A program made the position numbers and the translations under genes. A stretch of 64,000 nucleotides of DNA from contig NZ_BMIL01000001.1 in assembly GCF_014642175.1 (NCBI RefSeq), positions 248,001 through 312,000 on the forward strand. The letters run 5' to 3'. The notes under the pieces are model-generated. The model ran no database searches. It saw only the letters and a list, made by a program, of their open reading frames with translations, and was not told the DNA's origin. Source of the DNA: Pedobacter quisquiliarum (GTDB lineage Bacteria; Bacteroidota; Bacteroidia; Sphingobacteriales; Sphingobacteriaceae). Each line of letters opens with the position of its first letter. Positions within the stretch are counted from its first letter, which is position 1. Below, piece after piece: positions 53,500 through 62,558 of this stretch.

Positions 53500-56409
53500 A
53501 TGATCACAAAGAAGATTATGCTGTTTGTTGTTTTTCTACTGTATGGTTTCTCAATCGCGATCGCACAGGAAATTACAATAAACGGGAGCGTAAAAGACAA
53601 ACAGGGTTTGGCACTACCCGGAGTATCCATCCAGATTAAAGGTGCACAAAGAGGTACTGTAACTTCCGCAGAAGGCAGATTTAGCCTATCGGCACCAGCC
53701 AATTCAACACTCGTATTTTCATTCATCGGTTATACAACCATAGAACAGCCCGCTACTGGGAATACCGCTATGAATGTTGTCCTGTCGGAAGACAACAATC
53801 AACTTGATGAAGTTGTGGTGATCGGTTACGGTACGACAACAAAAAAGGACATTACTACGGCTGTTGTTTCTGTTTCCGCTAAGGACATCCAGAATCAGCC
53901 GGTAACCAATCCACTTCAAGCCATCCAGGGGAAGGCGGCAGGGGTACAGATCACCTCGCAATCGGGCAAGCCAGGTTCAGGTGTGGCTGTAAGTATTCGT
54001 GGTAATACCTCCATCACTGCCTCAAACAGTCCCCTGTATGTAATTGATGGGGTGACCTCAAGGAATGCGGATTTCCTAAATCCCAATGACATTGAAACCA
54101 TGACCATCCTGAAGGATGCATCTGCTGCAGCCATCTACGGTTCAAGCGGAGCCAATGGGGTAATATTAATCACGACTAAGAAAGGTACAGCCGGCAAATT
54201 GCAGGTTGGCTTCAATGCATTCACGGGCTTTTCTAATTTATGGCAACAACAAGAGGTGCTAAATAGCACGCAGTATGGCGCCTTGATGACTGAACTAGGT
54301 TATCAAAGTATTGGAACGCAACAGACCGATTGGCAGGACCTAACCTTTGGTACAGGTAAGCAGCACAGCTACCAGTTATCTCTTGCAGGTGGTATAAAAG
54401 GCGGACAATATTATTTCTCCACCGGTTACCAACGTGATCAGGGTACTGTAGCACCTGCGGTGTTGGATAAATACACGGCTAATTTCAACGGTTCACAGAA
54501 ACTTACAAAATGGCTAACCTTAACTGGTTCAGCGTCCTTCACGTCAAGGAAATCAATTGATGTAAGTGACAACGCAGGTGTAGCCCGCGGTGGAACGATT
54601 CTTTCAGCACTGACCACACCGCCAAACATTGGTATCTTCAATGAAAACGGACAATATGCAGGGAACCCTAATGCTGGTGGTTGGGAAAACCCAATTGCAA
54701 ATGCTTTTGCAGCCAAAAATGCAACCAGGAACTTCCGCTTTTTAGGTGCTTTCTCTGCTCAGGTGAACTTTACGGATGATTTCTATTTTAAGTCCAGCAT
54801 CAGCACGAACAATAGCAACAACTTCTATAGCTACTTCCTGGATCCGTTTTCGACCGACTACGGCCGTGTACAACAGGGGATCTATCGCGACAATCAGTCC
54901 TACGACAAAGTGTGGCTAAATGAAAACATCCTTAACTACGCTAAGAATTTCGGACAGCACGCATTAACTGCTACTGGTGGTATGACTTTGCAGTCTTCCG
55001 ATTATAAATTCTATCCTTATGAAGTAACCAGATTCCTGGACGCAAATAAGAATTTGCTGCGGGATGGTACATCAATTTTACCGCAGCTTCCAGCATTTGC
55101 GCAATGGACTAAACGGTCTTATTTGGCACGAGTAACGTATGCGTATGCGAACAAGTATCTTTTTAGCTCGAACTTGCGTGCCGATGGTTCTTCAAGATTT
55201 GCGAAGGAGAATCGTTACGGTTATTTTCCTTCCGTATCTGCGGGATGGCGCTTGTCTGCTGAGAATTTCATGAGCGATAGCAAAGTCATCAATGATTTAA
55301 AGATTAGAGGAAGCTGGGGTAAGGTCGGCAACGATGAAGGCATAAGCGATTACGCTTACCTTGCTTTATACCAGCCTACACCACAAGGATCTTACAACTT
55401 TACACAACTTGAAAACAGGAATATTTCCTGGGAGAAAACCACACAGACCAACATCGGTTTGGATTTGAGCCTTTATAATTCAAGAATCACCTTCACTGCT
55501 GATGCATATCTGAAGAAGACTAATGACTTGTTAATCAATGTGCCTTTGCCACAAGCAACAGGTTTCGGAAGTCAGGCAAGAAACGTCGGCTCTATGGAAA
55601 ATAAAGGTTTAGAGTTTGTGCTTTCAACCAAGAACTTTGAACGTGAGAAATTCAGCTGGTCCACAGACTTGAACTTCTCGATCAACAAGAATAAAGTAAC
55701 CAGCCTGGGTAATTCGTTAACCTCCATAAACTTCGGTGGGGTTTACGAACGTGACAATGCCATTCGTGTTGAAGTAGGCAGACCGCTGGGCGCTTTCTAC
55801 GGCTACCAGTTCACAGGTGTAAATGCACAGACCGGCGCGGCAGAATATGCTGATCTGAATGGCAATGGCAGTGTGGATGCGGGTGACCGTACATTCATTG
55901 GCAGTGCGCAACCGAAATTCACTTACGGTATCAATAACAACCTGGCCTATGGTCCTGTAGCACTTTCACTATTCTTCCAGGGCGTTCAGGGTAATGACAT
56001 CTTCAACGCTTCACGCATTGAACTTGAAGGACTGTATGACTCTAAAAACCAGTTGGCAACGGTGTTGAACAGATGGACCACACCGGGACAGGTAACAAAC
56101 ATTCCAAAGGCAGAACGCGGTAATACCAATAACTCACGTACCTCAAGCAGATATGTGGAAGATGGCTCATACTTGCGACTGAAAACTGCAACATTGTCCT
56201 ACAACTTTGGTAAAGTTGCCCTGAGCAAATGGAACATGAGCAAACTCACTGTATTCGCAACAGGGTACAACCTGCTTACCTTCACCAAGTATAATGGCTT
56301 CGATCCGGAAGTACAGCAGTACAGTGGTAACAGCCCATCAATGGGGATCGATTATGGAACTTATCCGCAAGCCCGAACTTTCTTGTTTGGCGTAAATGTT
56401 GGCTTTTAA
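53500..56409 (+). CDS. susC: SusC/RagA-family TonB-linked outer-membrane transporter
   Basis: A 969-residue TonB-dependent transporter. After the signal peptide (ends at IAIAQ) there is a carboxypeptidase D-like repeat (ITINGSVKDKQGLALPGVSIQIKG), the SusC signature (LDEVVVIGYGTTTKKDITTAV), the plug domain (VYIDGV-like PLYVIDGVTS; KDASAAAIYGSSGANGVI) and a 22-strand barrel ending in an aromatic residue. It imports oligosaccharides with the partner SusD lipoprotein that follows. The start is moved to MITKKIML for a proper signal peptide. It carries no FecR-type STN domain, so no anti-sigma signalling is expected through it. Confidence 0.94.
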   Translation: MITKKIMLFVVFLLYGFSIAIAQEITINGSVKDKQGLALPGVSIQIKGAQRGTVTSAEGRFSLSAPANSTLVFSFIGYTTIEQPATGNTAMNVVLSEDNNQLDEVVVIGYGTTTKKDITTAVVSVSAKDIQNQPVTNPLQAIQGKAAGVQITSQSGKPGSGVAVSIRGNTSITASNSPLYVIDGVTSRNADFLNPNDIETMTILKDASAAAIYGSSGANGVILITTKKGTAGKLQVGFNAFTGFSNLWQQQEVLNSTQYGALMTELGYQSIGTQQTDWQDLTFGTGKQHSYQLSLAGGIKGGQYYFSTGYQRDQGTVAPAVLDKYTANFNGSQKLTKWLTLTGSASFTSRKSIDVSDNAGVARGGTILSALTTPPNIGIFNENGQYAGNPNAGGWENPIANAFAAKNATRNFRFLGAFSAQVNFTDDFYFKSSISTNNSNNFYSYFLDPFSTDYGRVQQGIYRDNQSYDKVWLNENILNYAKNFGQHALTATGGMTLQSSDYKFYPYEVTRFLDANKNLLRDGTSILPQLPAFAQWTKRSYLARVTYAYANKYLFSSNLRADGSSRFAKENRYGYFPSVSAGWRLSAENFMSDSKVINDLKIRGSWGKVGNDEGISDYAYLALYQPTPQGSYNFTQLENRNISWEKTTQTNIGLDLSLYNSRITFTADAYLKKTNDLLINVPLPQATGFGSQARNVGSMENKGLEFVLSTKNFEREKFSWSTDLNFSINKNKVTSLGNSLTSINFGGVYERDNAIRVEVGRPLGAFYGYQFTGVNAQTGAAEYADLNGNGSVDAGDRTFIGSAQPKFTYGINNNLAYGPVALSLFFQGVQGNDIFNASRIELEGLYDSKNQLATVLNRWTTPGQVTNIPKAERGNTNNSRTSSRYVEDGSYLRLKTATLSYNFGKVALSKWNMSKLTVFATGYNLLTFTKYNGFDPEVQQYSGNSPSMGIDYGTYPQARTFLFGVNVGF

Positions 56410-56419
56410 CTCGAACAAA

Positions 56420-57829
56420 ATGAAACTCACAAAATATTCAATCATAGCAGCTGCTGCAGTGACCTTAAGCTTTGCAAGCTGCAAAAAAGACTTTCTGGAT
56501 AAACAACCAATCAGTCAGGTAACACCAGACATCGCTTTTGCTGATGCTGCTGCTGCCGAAAAATTAATACAAGGTGTTTACGATGGTATGTATAACGATT
56601 ACCACATCAACGATTTCCTGGTAAATGGTGATGCCATGGCCGACAACTGCTATGCAGGTGGAGACAATCCGGCAAACATCCAGATAGATCTTTTCACTGT
56701 TAACTCTACAAACGGTAACATTAGCCGTGACTGGAACTCCTTATACAGCGACATTAAGAACTGTAATCTCGTAACAGATAATGTTCCGAACATACAGGAC
56801 CCGAAGCTTGATGAAGGTGGGCGCCGCGAGCAAATCCTTGCGGAAGCGAGAACCATGCGCGCCTATATGTATTTCAATTTGGTTAGGTTATGGGGCGCTG
56901 TGCCTTTGGTTTTAAAGATTCCATCTACTGATGCTGAATTCCAACCTGCAAAGGCTTCTGTTGAGGAGATCTATGCACAGATTAAAGCAGACCTGGAGTA
57001 TGGAGTTGCAAATGCACGCGCTACATCTGCTAACAAAGGCATCATTACAAAAGGCATTGCAAATGCTTTGCTAGCCAAAGTGTATGCTACACAGGCTAAT
57101 CCAGACTGGCAGAAGGTGCTGCAACATGCAGATGCAACAATTAACAATGGCTACAGCTTGCTAGCAAATTACGACCACCTTTGGGATTCGCAGCATGACA
57201 ACAACGCAGAAGCAATCTGGGAGATGCAATATGATGGTTGGGGTGGACAACATGGCAACTGGATGCCAAGTCAGCTTTTTGGTGCAGGTTGGAAGAAATT
57301 TAATACACCGACAAATGATCTTGTGAATACTTTCGATGCAGAGCAAGATCTGGTACGTAAGCGCTCCAGCATCTTCACCGATGGTGTTGGCTGGGATGAT
57401 GACTACTGGAAAGATCCGAAGATCTACCCACACATCAACAAATACCGTGGAGATGATAAAACGGATACCTACATCCTCCGTTTAGCGGATATCTTGCTGC
57501 TTAAGGCAGAAGCACAGAATGAACTGTCTGCAGGCGGATGGGCACAGGCAAAACAGCTTGTGGACCAAATCAGAAGCCGCGTGAATTTACCTGCGACGGC
57601 CGCTGCGGATCAGGCAGCTATGCGCCTGGCCATTGAAAAAGAGCGACGATTAGAGCTTGCGTTTGAAGGGCACCGCTGGTTTGATCTGGTACGAACAGGA
57701 AGAGCCATTGCTGTGATGAATGCACAGCAGGATGGAACCGGTAAAAACTTAAATTACAACGTCACAGAAAGTAAGCTGCTTTGGCCATTGCCACAGACAG
57801 AGGTTGACAGAAATCCAAACATGAGATAG
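56420..57829 (+). CDS. susD: SusD/RagB-family surface glycan-binding lipoprotein
   Basis: A 469-residue lipoprotein with a lipobox ending SFASC (Cys near 20), then KKDFLDKQP, the typical SusD start. It has TPR-like helices (EARTMRAYMYFNLVRLWGAVPLV) and the C-terminal family pattern ERRLELAFEGHRWFDLVRTGRA. It caps the SusC barrel on the cell surface and captures glycans. It starts 11 bases after susC. The ATG at 56420 is chosen for the lipoprotein signal. Confidence 0.94.
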   Translation: MKLTKYSIIAAAAVTLSFASCKKDFLDKQPISQVTPDIAFADAAAAEKLIQGVYDGMYNDYHINDFLVNGDAMADNCYAGGDNPANIQIDLFTVNSTNGNISRDWNSLYSDIKNCNLVTDNVPNIQDPKLDEGGRREQILAEARTMRAYMYFNLVRLWGAVPLVLKIPSTDAEFQPAKASVEEIYAQIKADLEYGVANARATSANKGIITKGIANALLAKVYATQANPDWQKVLQHADATINNGYSLLANYDHLWDSQHDNNAEAIWEMQYDGWGGQHGNWMPSQLFGAGWKKFNTPTNDLVNTFDAEQDLVRKRSSIFTDGVGWDDDYWKDPKIYPHINKYRGDDKTDTYILRLADILLLKAEAQNELSAGGWAQAKQLVDQIRSRVNLPATAAADQAAMRLAIEKERRLELAFEGHRWFDLVRTGRAIAVMNAQQDGTGKNLNYNVTESKLLWPLPQTEVDRNPNMR

Positions 57830-57834
57830 AGATC

Positions 57835-57867
57835 AATGATAAGGCTGAGTCATCAGCCTTTATCATT
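57835..57867 (+). other. Hairpin in the susD-GH30 gap
   Basis: AATGATAAGGCTGA and TCAGCCTTTATCATT form an imperfect stem with one bulged base and a GTCA loop. There is no U-run, so it may reduce read-through or protect the susCD message from decay, which would give more susCD than GH30 transcript. Confidence 0.45.
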
Positions 57868-57898
57868 AAATACAATCCAATAACTCAAATCAGAAGAT

Positions 57899-59341
57899 AT
57901 GATTATTCAAAAACTTAAAAATCATCTCGCATTGCAGTACGGCCTCTTCCTTGCTGTGGGGCTGCTTAGCGCATGCGGCACGTCGAAGTCGATAAAGACA
58001 CCAGCCAATGCTCAGGAAACCGGAATTTGGCTCACCACGCCAGATCAAAAATCCTTGTTGGCTAAACAGCCAACTGGTCTGGAATTTTCTGCAACACAAG
58101 CGGCACAGGCGGCTGCTTTCATTGAAGTTAATGAGAAGCAAACTTATCAATCTATAGATGGATTCGGCTACACCTTAACAGGCGGTAGTGCTACGTTAAT
58201 CAACAAACTGCCGGAGGCACAAAAGGCTGCTTTGTTGCAAGAACTGTTTTCCACGACAAACAACGGCATCGGCGTAAGTTATCTCCGGATCAGCATCGGG
58301 GCTTCAGATCTAAGCGCTGAGCCTTTCAGCTATAACGATTTGCCGTCTGGACAAACGGATCCGGATCAGGCAAAATTTACCATCTCCAAAGAACAAGAAG
58401 ATCTATTGCCAGTCTTAAAACGGATTGTTGCCATAAATCCTGCTATTAAGATCATGGGTTCACCATGGTCGCCACCAACTTGGATGAAAGACAACAACAG
58501 CTTCAAAGGGGGCAGTCTGAAACCAGAATATTACGCCTCGTACGCGAAGTACTTCGTGAAATACATCCACGCGATGAAGGCAGAAGGCATCACCATAGAC
58601 GCCATTACCATTCAGAATGAGCCGCTGCATCCAGGTAACGTACCAAGTATGTACATGGAAGCAAAAGATCAGGCAATCTTCATTAAAACTGCCTTGGGTC
58701 CGGCATTTAAGGCTGCGGGTATCAAAACAAAGATCATTCTGTACGATCATAATGCCGACCGCCCGGATTATCCAATCTCCATCCTTAAGGATCCGGAAGC
58801 AAACAAATATGTTGATGGTTCTGCTTTCCACCTATATGGCGGAAAGATTGAAGCTTTGTCGCAGGTACATGAGGCCTTCCCGGATAAAAATCTGTATTTC
58901 ACAGAACAATGGGTTGGCGGTCCTTCTAATTTTCCCGAAGATTTGAAGTGGCACGTGTCTACACTCATCATCGGGGCAACCCGGAATTGGAGCAGAAATG
59001 TACTGGAGTGGAATTTAGCTGCCGATCCGGCATATAAACCGCATACCGTTGGCGGCTGTACAACCTGCCTGGGTGCAATTACCATTGCGCCTAAAGTAAG
59101 CAGAAATGTCGCTTATTACATCATCGGTCATGCCAGCAAGTTCGTGCCTGCAGGTTCGGTTCGCATTGCATCTAATCTGGTGGAAAACCTGGATAATGTT
59201 GCATTTAAGCGAAAAGACGGTAAAACCGTGCTTATTGCCGTAAATACCGGCAAGGAATCCAAGACCTTCAGTATTAAACATCAGGGTAAAACAGCCACGG
59301 CAACCTTGCCAGCAGCTGCTGTTGCGACCTATGTCTGGTAG
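57899..59341 (+). CDS. GH30-family glycoside hydrolase (lipoprotein)
   Basis: A 480-residue GH30 enzyme anchored as a lipoprotein (GLLSAC, Cys26). The catalytic acid/base is Glu241 in ITIQNEP and the nucleophile is Glu336 in YFTEQW, with IDGFGYTLTGG and GSPWSPPTWMK also typical. The C-terminal beta-sandwich (about 400-480) is the GH30 side domain. Known activities include glucosylceramidase and beta-1,6-glucanase; the exact substrate is unknown. It lies 69 bases after susD, so it likely cuts the glycan bound by SusCD. Confidence 0.9.
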   Translation: MIIQKLKNHLALQYGLFLAVGLLSACGTSKSIKTPANAQETGIWLTTPDQKSLLAKQPTGLEFSATQAAQAAAFIEVNEKQTYQSIDGFGYTLTGGSATLINKLPEAQKAALLQELFSTTNNGIGVSYLRISIGASDLSAEPFSYNDLPSGQTDPDQAKFTISKEQEDLLPVLKRIVAINPAIKIMGSPWSPPTWMKDNNSFKGGSLKPEYYASYAKYFVKYIHAMKAEGITIDAITIQNEPLHPGNVPSMYMEAKDQAIFIKTALGPAFKAAGIKTKIILYDHNADRPDYPISILKDPEANKYVDGSAFHLYGGKIEALSQVHEAFPDKNLYFTEQWVGGPSNFPEDLKWHVSTLIIGATRNWSRNVLEWNLAADPAYKPHTVGGCTTCLGAITIAPKVSRNVAYYIIGHASKFVPAGSVRIASNLVENLDNVAFKRKDGKTVLIAVNTGKESKTFSIKHQGKTATATLPAAAVATYVW

Positions 59342-59346
59342 CAGCC

Positions 59347-59411
59347 TGCCTGGATATTAATACGGGGTTGGTTAGGGTGAGCCTAACCAACCCCGTATTA
59401 ATATCCAGGCA
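59347..59411. repeat. Perfect 30-bp inverted repeat after the GH30 gene
   Basis: The arms 59347-59376 and 59382-59411 are exact reverse complements (left arm begins TGCCTGGATATTAATACG) with a GTGAG loop. The hairpin starts 5 bases after the GH30 stop. It has no T-tract and no flanking target duplication. It may be a strong bidirectional transcript end or a mobile-element remnant. Confidence 0.85.
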
Positions 59412-59534
59412 TACTTCACAGTTCTCCACAGTTCAATACATTTTCGGTACAATCCTGCTTCAGCCAAAAACGAGCTTGATTTTATGTTATATTGGTGTAA
59501 CGTTCTACAGCGCTTGCAACCAAATCTACCGCAT

Positions 59535-60290
59535 ATGAACACCCAACATTTTAGCCGAATCGCAGTACTCGCAACCGTTTTGTGCTTTGTTGCCTGTACC
59601 AAAGATGAACCAGCTGCCAAAGCTGAAGTCGCCACGGCGCAAGAAACTAAAAAGCTGAGCGTACCATTGAAAGATGGCCGTACACACATCGCGCGTGCAA
59701 TCAATGCCCTATCAAGGACTTCAGCTGCCAGTCAAGCCTCGTTTTTGAATCGCGTCACTCAGATACTTACACCTGACGATGCTTATGTAAATTCAACGAG
59801 ATTGATGGACCTTTCGGTTCTGACGAGTCATTATGTAACCGGTTCTGTTGAAGACAAACGCCTGAAACTTACTTTCACTGATTCCGTAATGATGATGCCC
59901 GGCTATCCCAACGGCTGGACGGCTTTGTGGAACAGTAAACCTTTTGTAGAGCAGGATGCCCCGGACGTGTTGTACACGCAACAGCGAAACCGGCTGACCA
60001 TTCAGCTTTCAAAATATGTGGAAACGTTTGGGTTTGAATTAGCACCCAATTTGTATGATGCCTATGCATTTACCGTAGGCTTTTATGACAGCAAGGAAAA
60101 TCCACCTGTTGCAACACTAACCCAGTCGGCAGCAACACCAATGGGAGCAAAGCTATTTGCTGTAAAATCGAAAAGGCCGTTTAATGTAATTGAGATCAGC
60201 TTTAATGGAGATAACGACGGTGCCAACCAGCCGTATGGATTTGCAATTGCAAACATTCGGTACATCCTCTGTAAAGATGATGCGGATTAA
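59535..60290 (+). CDS. Exported lipoprotein of unknown function
   Basis: A 251-residue protein with a lipobox (LCFVAC, Cys near 20) followed by an acidic/Ala-rich linker. The rest appears beta-rich (SVPLKDGRTHIARAINAL, then YAFTVGFYDSKENPPVATL, and a C-terminal NDGANQPYGFAIANIRYI). No known domain is recognised; the end resembles a lectin-like beta-sandwich strand. The ATG at 59535 gives the signal peptide. It lies downstream of the GH30 hairpin in the same direction and could be a surface glycan-binding accessory, which is inferred from position only. Confidence 0.7.
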   Translation: MNTQHFSRIAVLATVLCFVACTKDEPAAKAEVATAQETKKLSVPLKDGRTHIARAINALSRTSAASQASFLNRVTQILTPDDAYVNSTRLMDLSVLTSHYVTGSVEDKRLKLTFTDSVMMMPGYPNGWTALWNSKPFVEQDAPDVLYTQQRNRLTIQLSKYVETFGFELAPNLYDAYAFTVGFYDSKENPPVATLTQSAATPMGAKLFAVKSKRPFNVIEISFNGDNDGANQPYGFAIANIRYILCKDDAD

Positions 60291-60301
60291 GCATTGGAAT
60301 T

Positions 60302-60324
60302 AAAGCAGATTATACATCTGCTTT
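60302..60324. terminator. Short hairpin between convergent lipoprotein and uspA genes
   Basis: Nine-bp stem AAAGCAGAT / ATCTGCTTT with a TATAC loop; part of it lies in the last codons of the usp gene. Likely a weak shared terminator. Confidence 0.4.
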
Positions 60325-60759
60325 GTTGGGCACAATAAGCACGGGACACGCGGACTTTCTGGCGACGTGCTCGGCAACACTGCCCATCAGAAAATGATAT
60401 AGACCTGTACGACCGTAAGTACCAATGACGATCAGGTGAGATCCCCATTCGTCAGACTGCTGTATGATGCCATGCGCCGCACTGTCCATCACACTGAAGT
60501 ACGTGGTAGGGATGCCCATGCCGTATTTGTCTTCCATCTCTTTTAGCAGAATGTGACTGTTCTCTTCACTGTTATCATAGGTTTCCAGGAATACAGGGGC
60601 GAGGGTCATATCCGGGTTTACATTTGCGGGTATGGGTTCAATAACATTGACCAAAGCCACTTCTGCACCAAAGGTCTGCGCAATTTCATAACCTACGCGT
60701 GCCGCTTTTTCAGAAGAGGTGCTGTTATCTACGGCAATTAGTACTTTTTTGACATTCAT
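60310..60759 (-). CDS. Universal stress protein (UspA family)
   Basis: A 149-residue single-domain USP. VLIAVDNSTSSEKAAR opens the fold, and the ATP-binding signature G-x2-G-x9-G-S is seen as GTYGRTGLYHFLMGS, followed by VAEHVARKSACPVLIV. It is a cytoplasmic stress-related nucleotide-binding protein of unknown specific role. It stands alone on the minus strand. Confidence 0.92.
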   Translation of the reverse strand: MNVKKVLIAVDNSTSSEKAARVGYEIAQTFGAEVALVNVIEPIPANVNPDMTLAPVFLETYDNSEENSHILLKEMEDKYGMGIPTTYFSVMDSAAHGIIQQSDEWGSHLIVIGTYGRTGLYHFLMGSVAEHVARKSACPVLIVPNKADV

Positions 60760-60854
60760 GGCTGCTGGTTTTAGGTTCTACGGATAATAACAATTTCAGG
60801 AATATAATGTTTAATGTGCAGTTTTATCCGGCTTTCATTAGTTTTATATCCTGA

Positions 60855-61628
60855 ATGGAAAACCAATACGGAATTTGCAGGGTGTCTATTGCACCACTAA
60901 GAGCTGCGCCTAAAGATCAGGCGGAAATTGTTTCGCAACTGCTTTTTGGCGACAAGGTGCTGATACTTGAACGTCTGGAGAAATGGCTAAAGGTACGCGG
61001 CGAATTTGACGGGTATGAAGGCTACGTAGATTTTAAGCAAGTACAAGCAGTTACTGGTGATAATACGCCCGGCAAAACCTTTGTTGCACCGGCAAACGTG
61101 CTGAACAGCCTAACCTTAACAGATGGCAGTAAAATGTATCTCGCCGCAGGCAGTACGCTTCCAGACTATGATGGGGGATATTGCAGGATTGCTGAGCAGC
61201 GATATAAGGTCGATTTTGAACCGCTTAAGGTTATGGAGCCTCCCAGTACAGAACAGCTTGTTAAAACGGCAATATTCTTCCAGCACGCACCATACCTGTG
61301 GGGAGGGCGAACGTTGTTCGGAATAGATTGCTCTGGATTCATGCAGATCGTCTATAAGATGCATGGGCTTAATTTACAGCGTGATGCTTCACAGCAGGCG
61401 CTGCAAGGCGAGACCGTACATTTTCTTCCAGAAGTTCAGCCGGGCGATGTGGCCTTTTTCGATAATGATGAAGGGAGGATCATCCACGTGGGTATGATCC
61501 TGAGCCAAAAGGAAATCATACATGCTTCCGGCCAGGTCCGTATTGATCCGATAGATGATCAGGGCATATACAATGCAGAACTGAAAAGGTACTCACATAA
61601 GCTGCGGATCATCAAGCGATTTATTTAG
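60855..61628 (+). CDS. NlpC/P60-family (C40) peptidase with SH3 domains
   Basis: A 257-residue protein. The N-terminal ~120 residues hold bacterial SH3-like domains (SIAPLRAAPKDQAEIVSQLLFGDKVLIL). The C-terminal NlpC/P60 domain has the catalytic Cys in FGIDCSGFMQ, His in HVGMIL and a third polar residue in HASGQVRID. It cleaves peptidoglycan stem peptides (gamma-D-Glu-diaminopimelate). No signal peptide is visible, as in DipM/YkfC-like cytosolic relatives that recycle muropeptides. Confidence 0.88.
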   Translation: MENQYGICRVSIAPLRAAPKDQAEIVSQLLFGDKVLILERLEKWLKVRGEFDGYEGYVDFKQVQAVTGDNTPGKTFVAPANVLNSLTLTDGSKMYLAAGSTLPDYDGGYCRIAEQRYKVDFEPLKVMEPPSTEQLVKTAIFFQHAPYLWGGRTLFGIDCSGFMQIVYKMHGLNLQRDASQQALQGETVHFLPEVQPGDVAFFDNDEGRIIHVGMILSQKEIIHASGQVRIDPIDDQGIYNAELKRYSHKLRIIKRFI

Positions 61629-61656
61629 GTATGAAATGCAGGCTTATTTAACGGAG

Positions 61657-62556
61657 CTAGCCTTCAAATTTCCAGATCATGACGTGCCGGTCGTCTCCTG
61701 TGGAGATCAGGTATCGCCCATCGGCGCTCCAAATCATGTGGTTTATGGAATGGAAATGTCCGCCGGTGTTTTTTTCATTGCTCAGGATTTTTAGTAACCG
61801 AAAGTCACGGCTACTCCAGAGCTTTATGCTTTTGTCCTGACTGCAGCTTGCAAAATAAGGTCGTGTAGGATGAAAGATCACGCTGTAGATGCTGAATAGG
61901 TGTGCTGGAATATTCTGTTCCAGTTCAAAATCCATTGTTCTCCAGACTTTTAACTGTGCATCTCTGCTTCCGGAGATCATGTACCCACCATCTGGTGCAA
62001 ACTGAATGGATGTAATGGGAAGGGTGTGTCCTTCCAAGACTTTAAAGCAGCTGAAGTCATCCGCATTATAGAGCCGGATCAGCCCATCTTTCGCACCAAT
62101 AGCAATGGTTTTTTCATCCTTACTGATTTCAATAACACGTAGGGTATTATCGATTACGGGGAACTCATATAGAAAGGAAAAATCCTCAAGTGACCAAATG
62201 ACAACCTTACCTTCCTCACCGGTGCTGATGAGCTCGTTTTTAGAAGGGATGGTTTTAATGTCGAATACGCCTTTTTTATGATGATCCAGTCGGGCGAGCA
62301 GTTTATCTGCTTTTGTATCGTAAACCAGGATGGTTCCGCTGCGCTGGCCAATAAAGAGCAGTTCATTATACCGGTGCAAAGCGTATACGGAACTTTGCAC
62401 TGGTAAAAGAATCTTCACGTAGGTCATACTACTCAGCGACCATTCGACCACGCCTTTGTCGTTCCCTGCGCTATAAAAGCGGTCGGGATCTACAGCACTG
62501 CTCAGTGCATAAACAGGGTTTGAATGGCCAACAAGTGTTTCCTCAAGTTTCAGCAT
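61657..62556 (-). CDS. WD40-repeat protein
   Basis: A 299-residue protein made of about seven WD40 repeats, most with GH...D / W-D-like ends (LKVWRTMDFE, IKLWSSRDFR, VMIWKFEG), forming one beta-propeller. No signal peptide. Such propellers act as protein-binding platforms; the partner is unknown. The start of this gene is 3 bases after the hisIE stop, so it is part of the his transcript. Confidence 0.88.
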   Translation of the reverse strand: MLKLEETLVGHSNPVYALSSAVDPDRFYSAGNDKGVVEWSLSSMTYVKILLPVQSSVYALHRYNELLFIGQRSGTILVYDTKADKLLARLDHHKKGVFDIKTIPSKNELISTGEEGKVVIWSLEDFSFLYEFPVIDNTLRVIEISKDEKTIAIGAKDGLIRLYNADDFSCFKVLEGHTLPITSIQFAPDGGYMISGSRDAQLKVWRTMDFELEQNIPAHLFSIYSVIFHPTRPYFASCSQDKSIKLWSSRDFRLLKILSNEKNTGGHFHSINHMIWSADGRYLISTGDDRHVMIWKFEG

Positions 62557-62558
62557 GT

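Noticed and set aside
59347..59411. Inverted repeat as an intact MITE
   Set aside because: No target-site duplication is seen on either side (GCAGCC versus TACTTC) and no second copy was noticed in the window.
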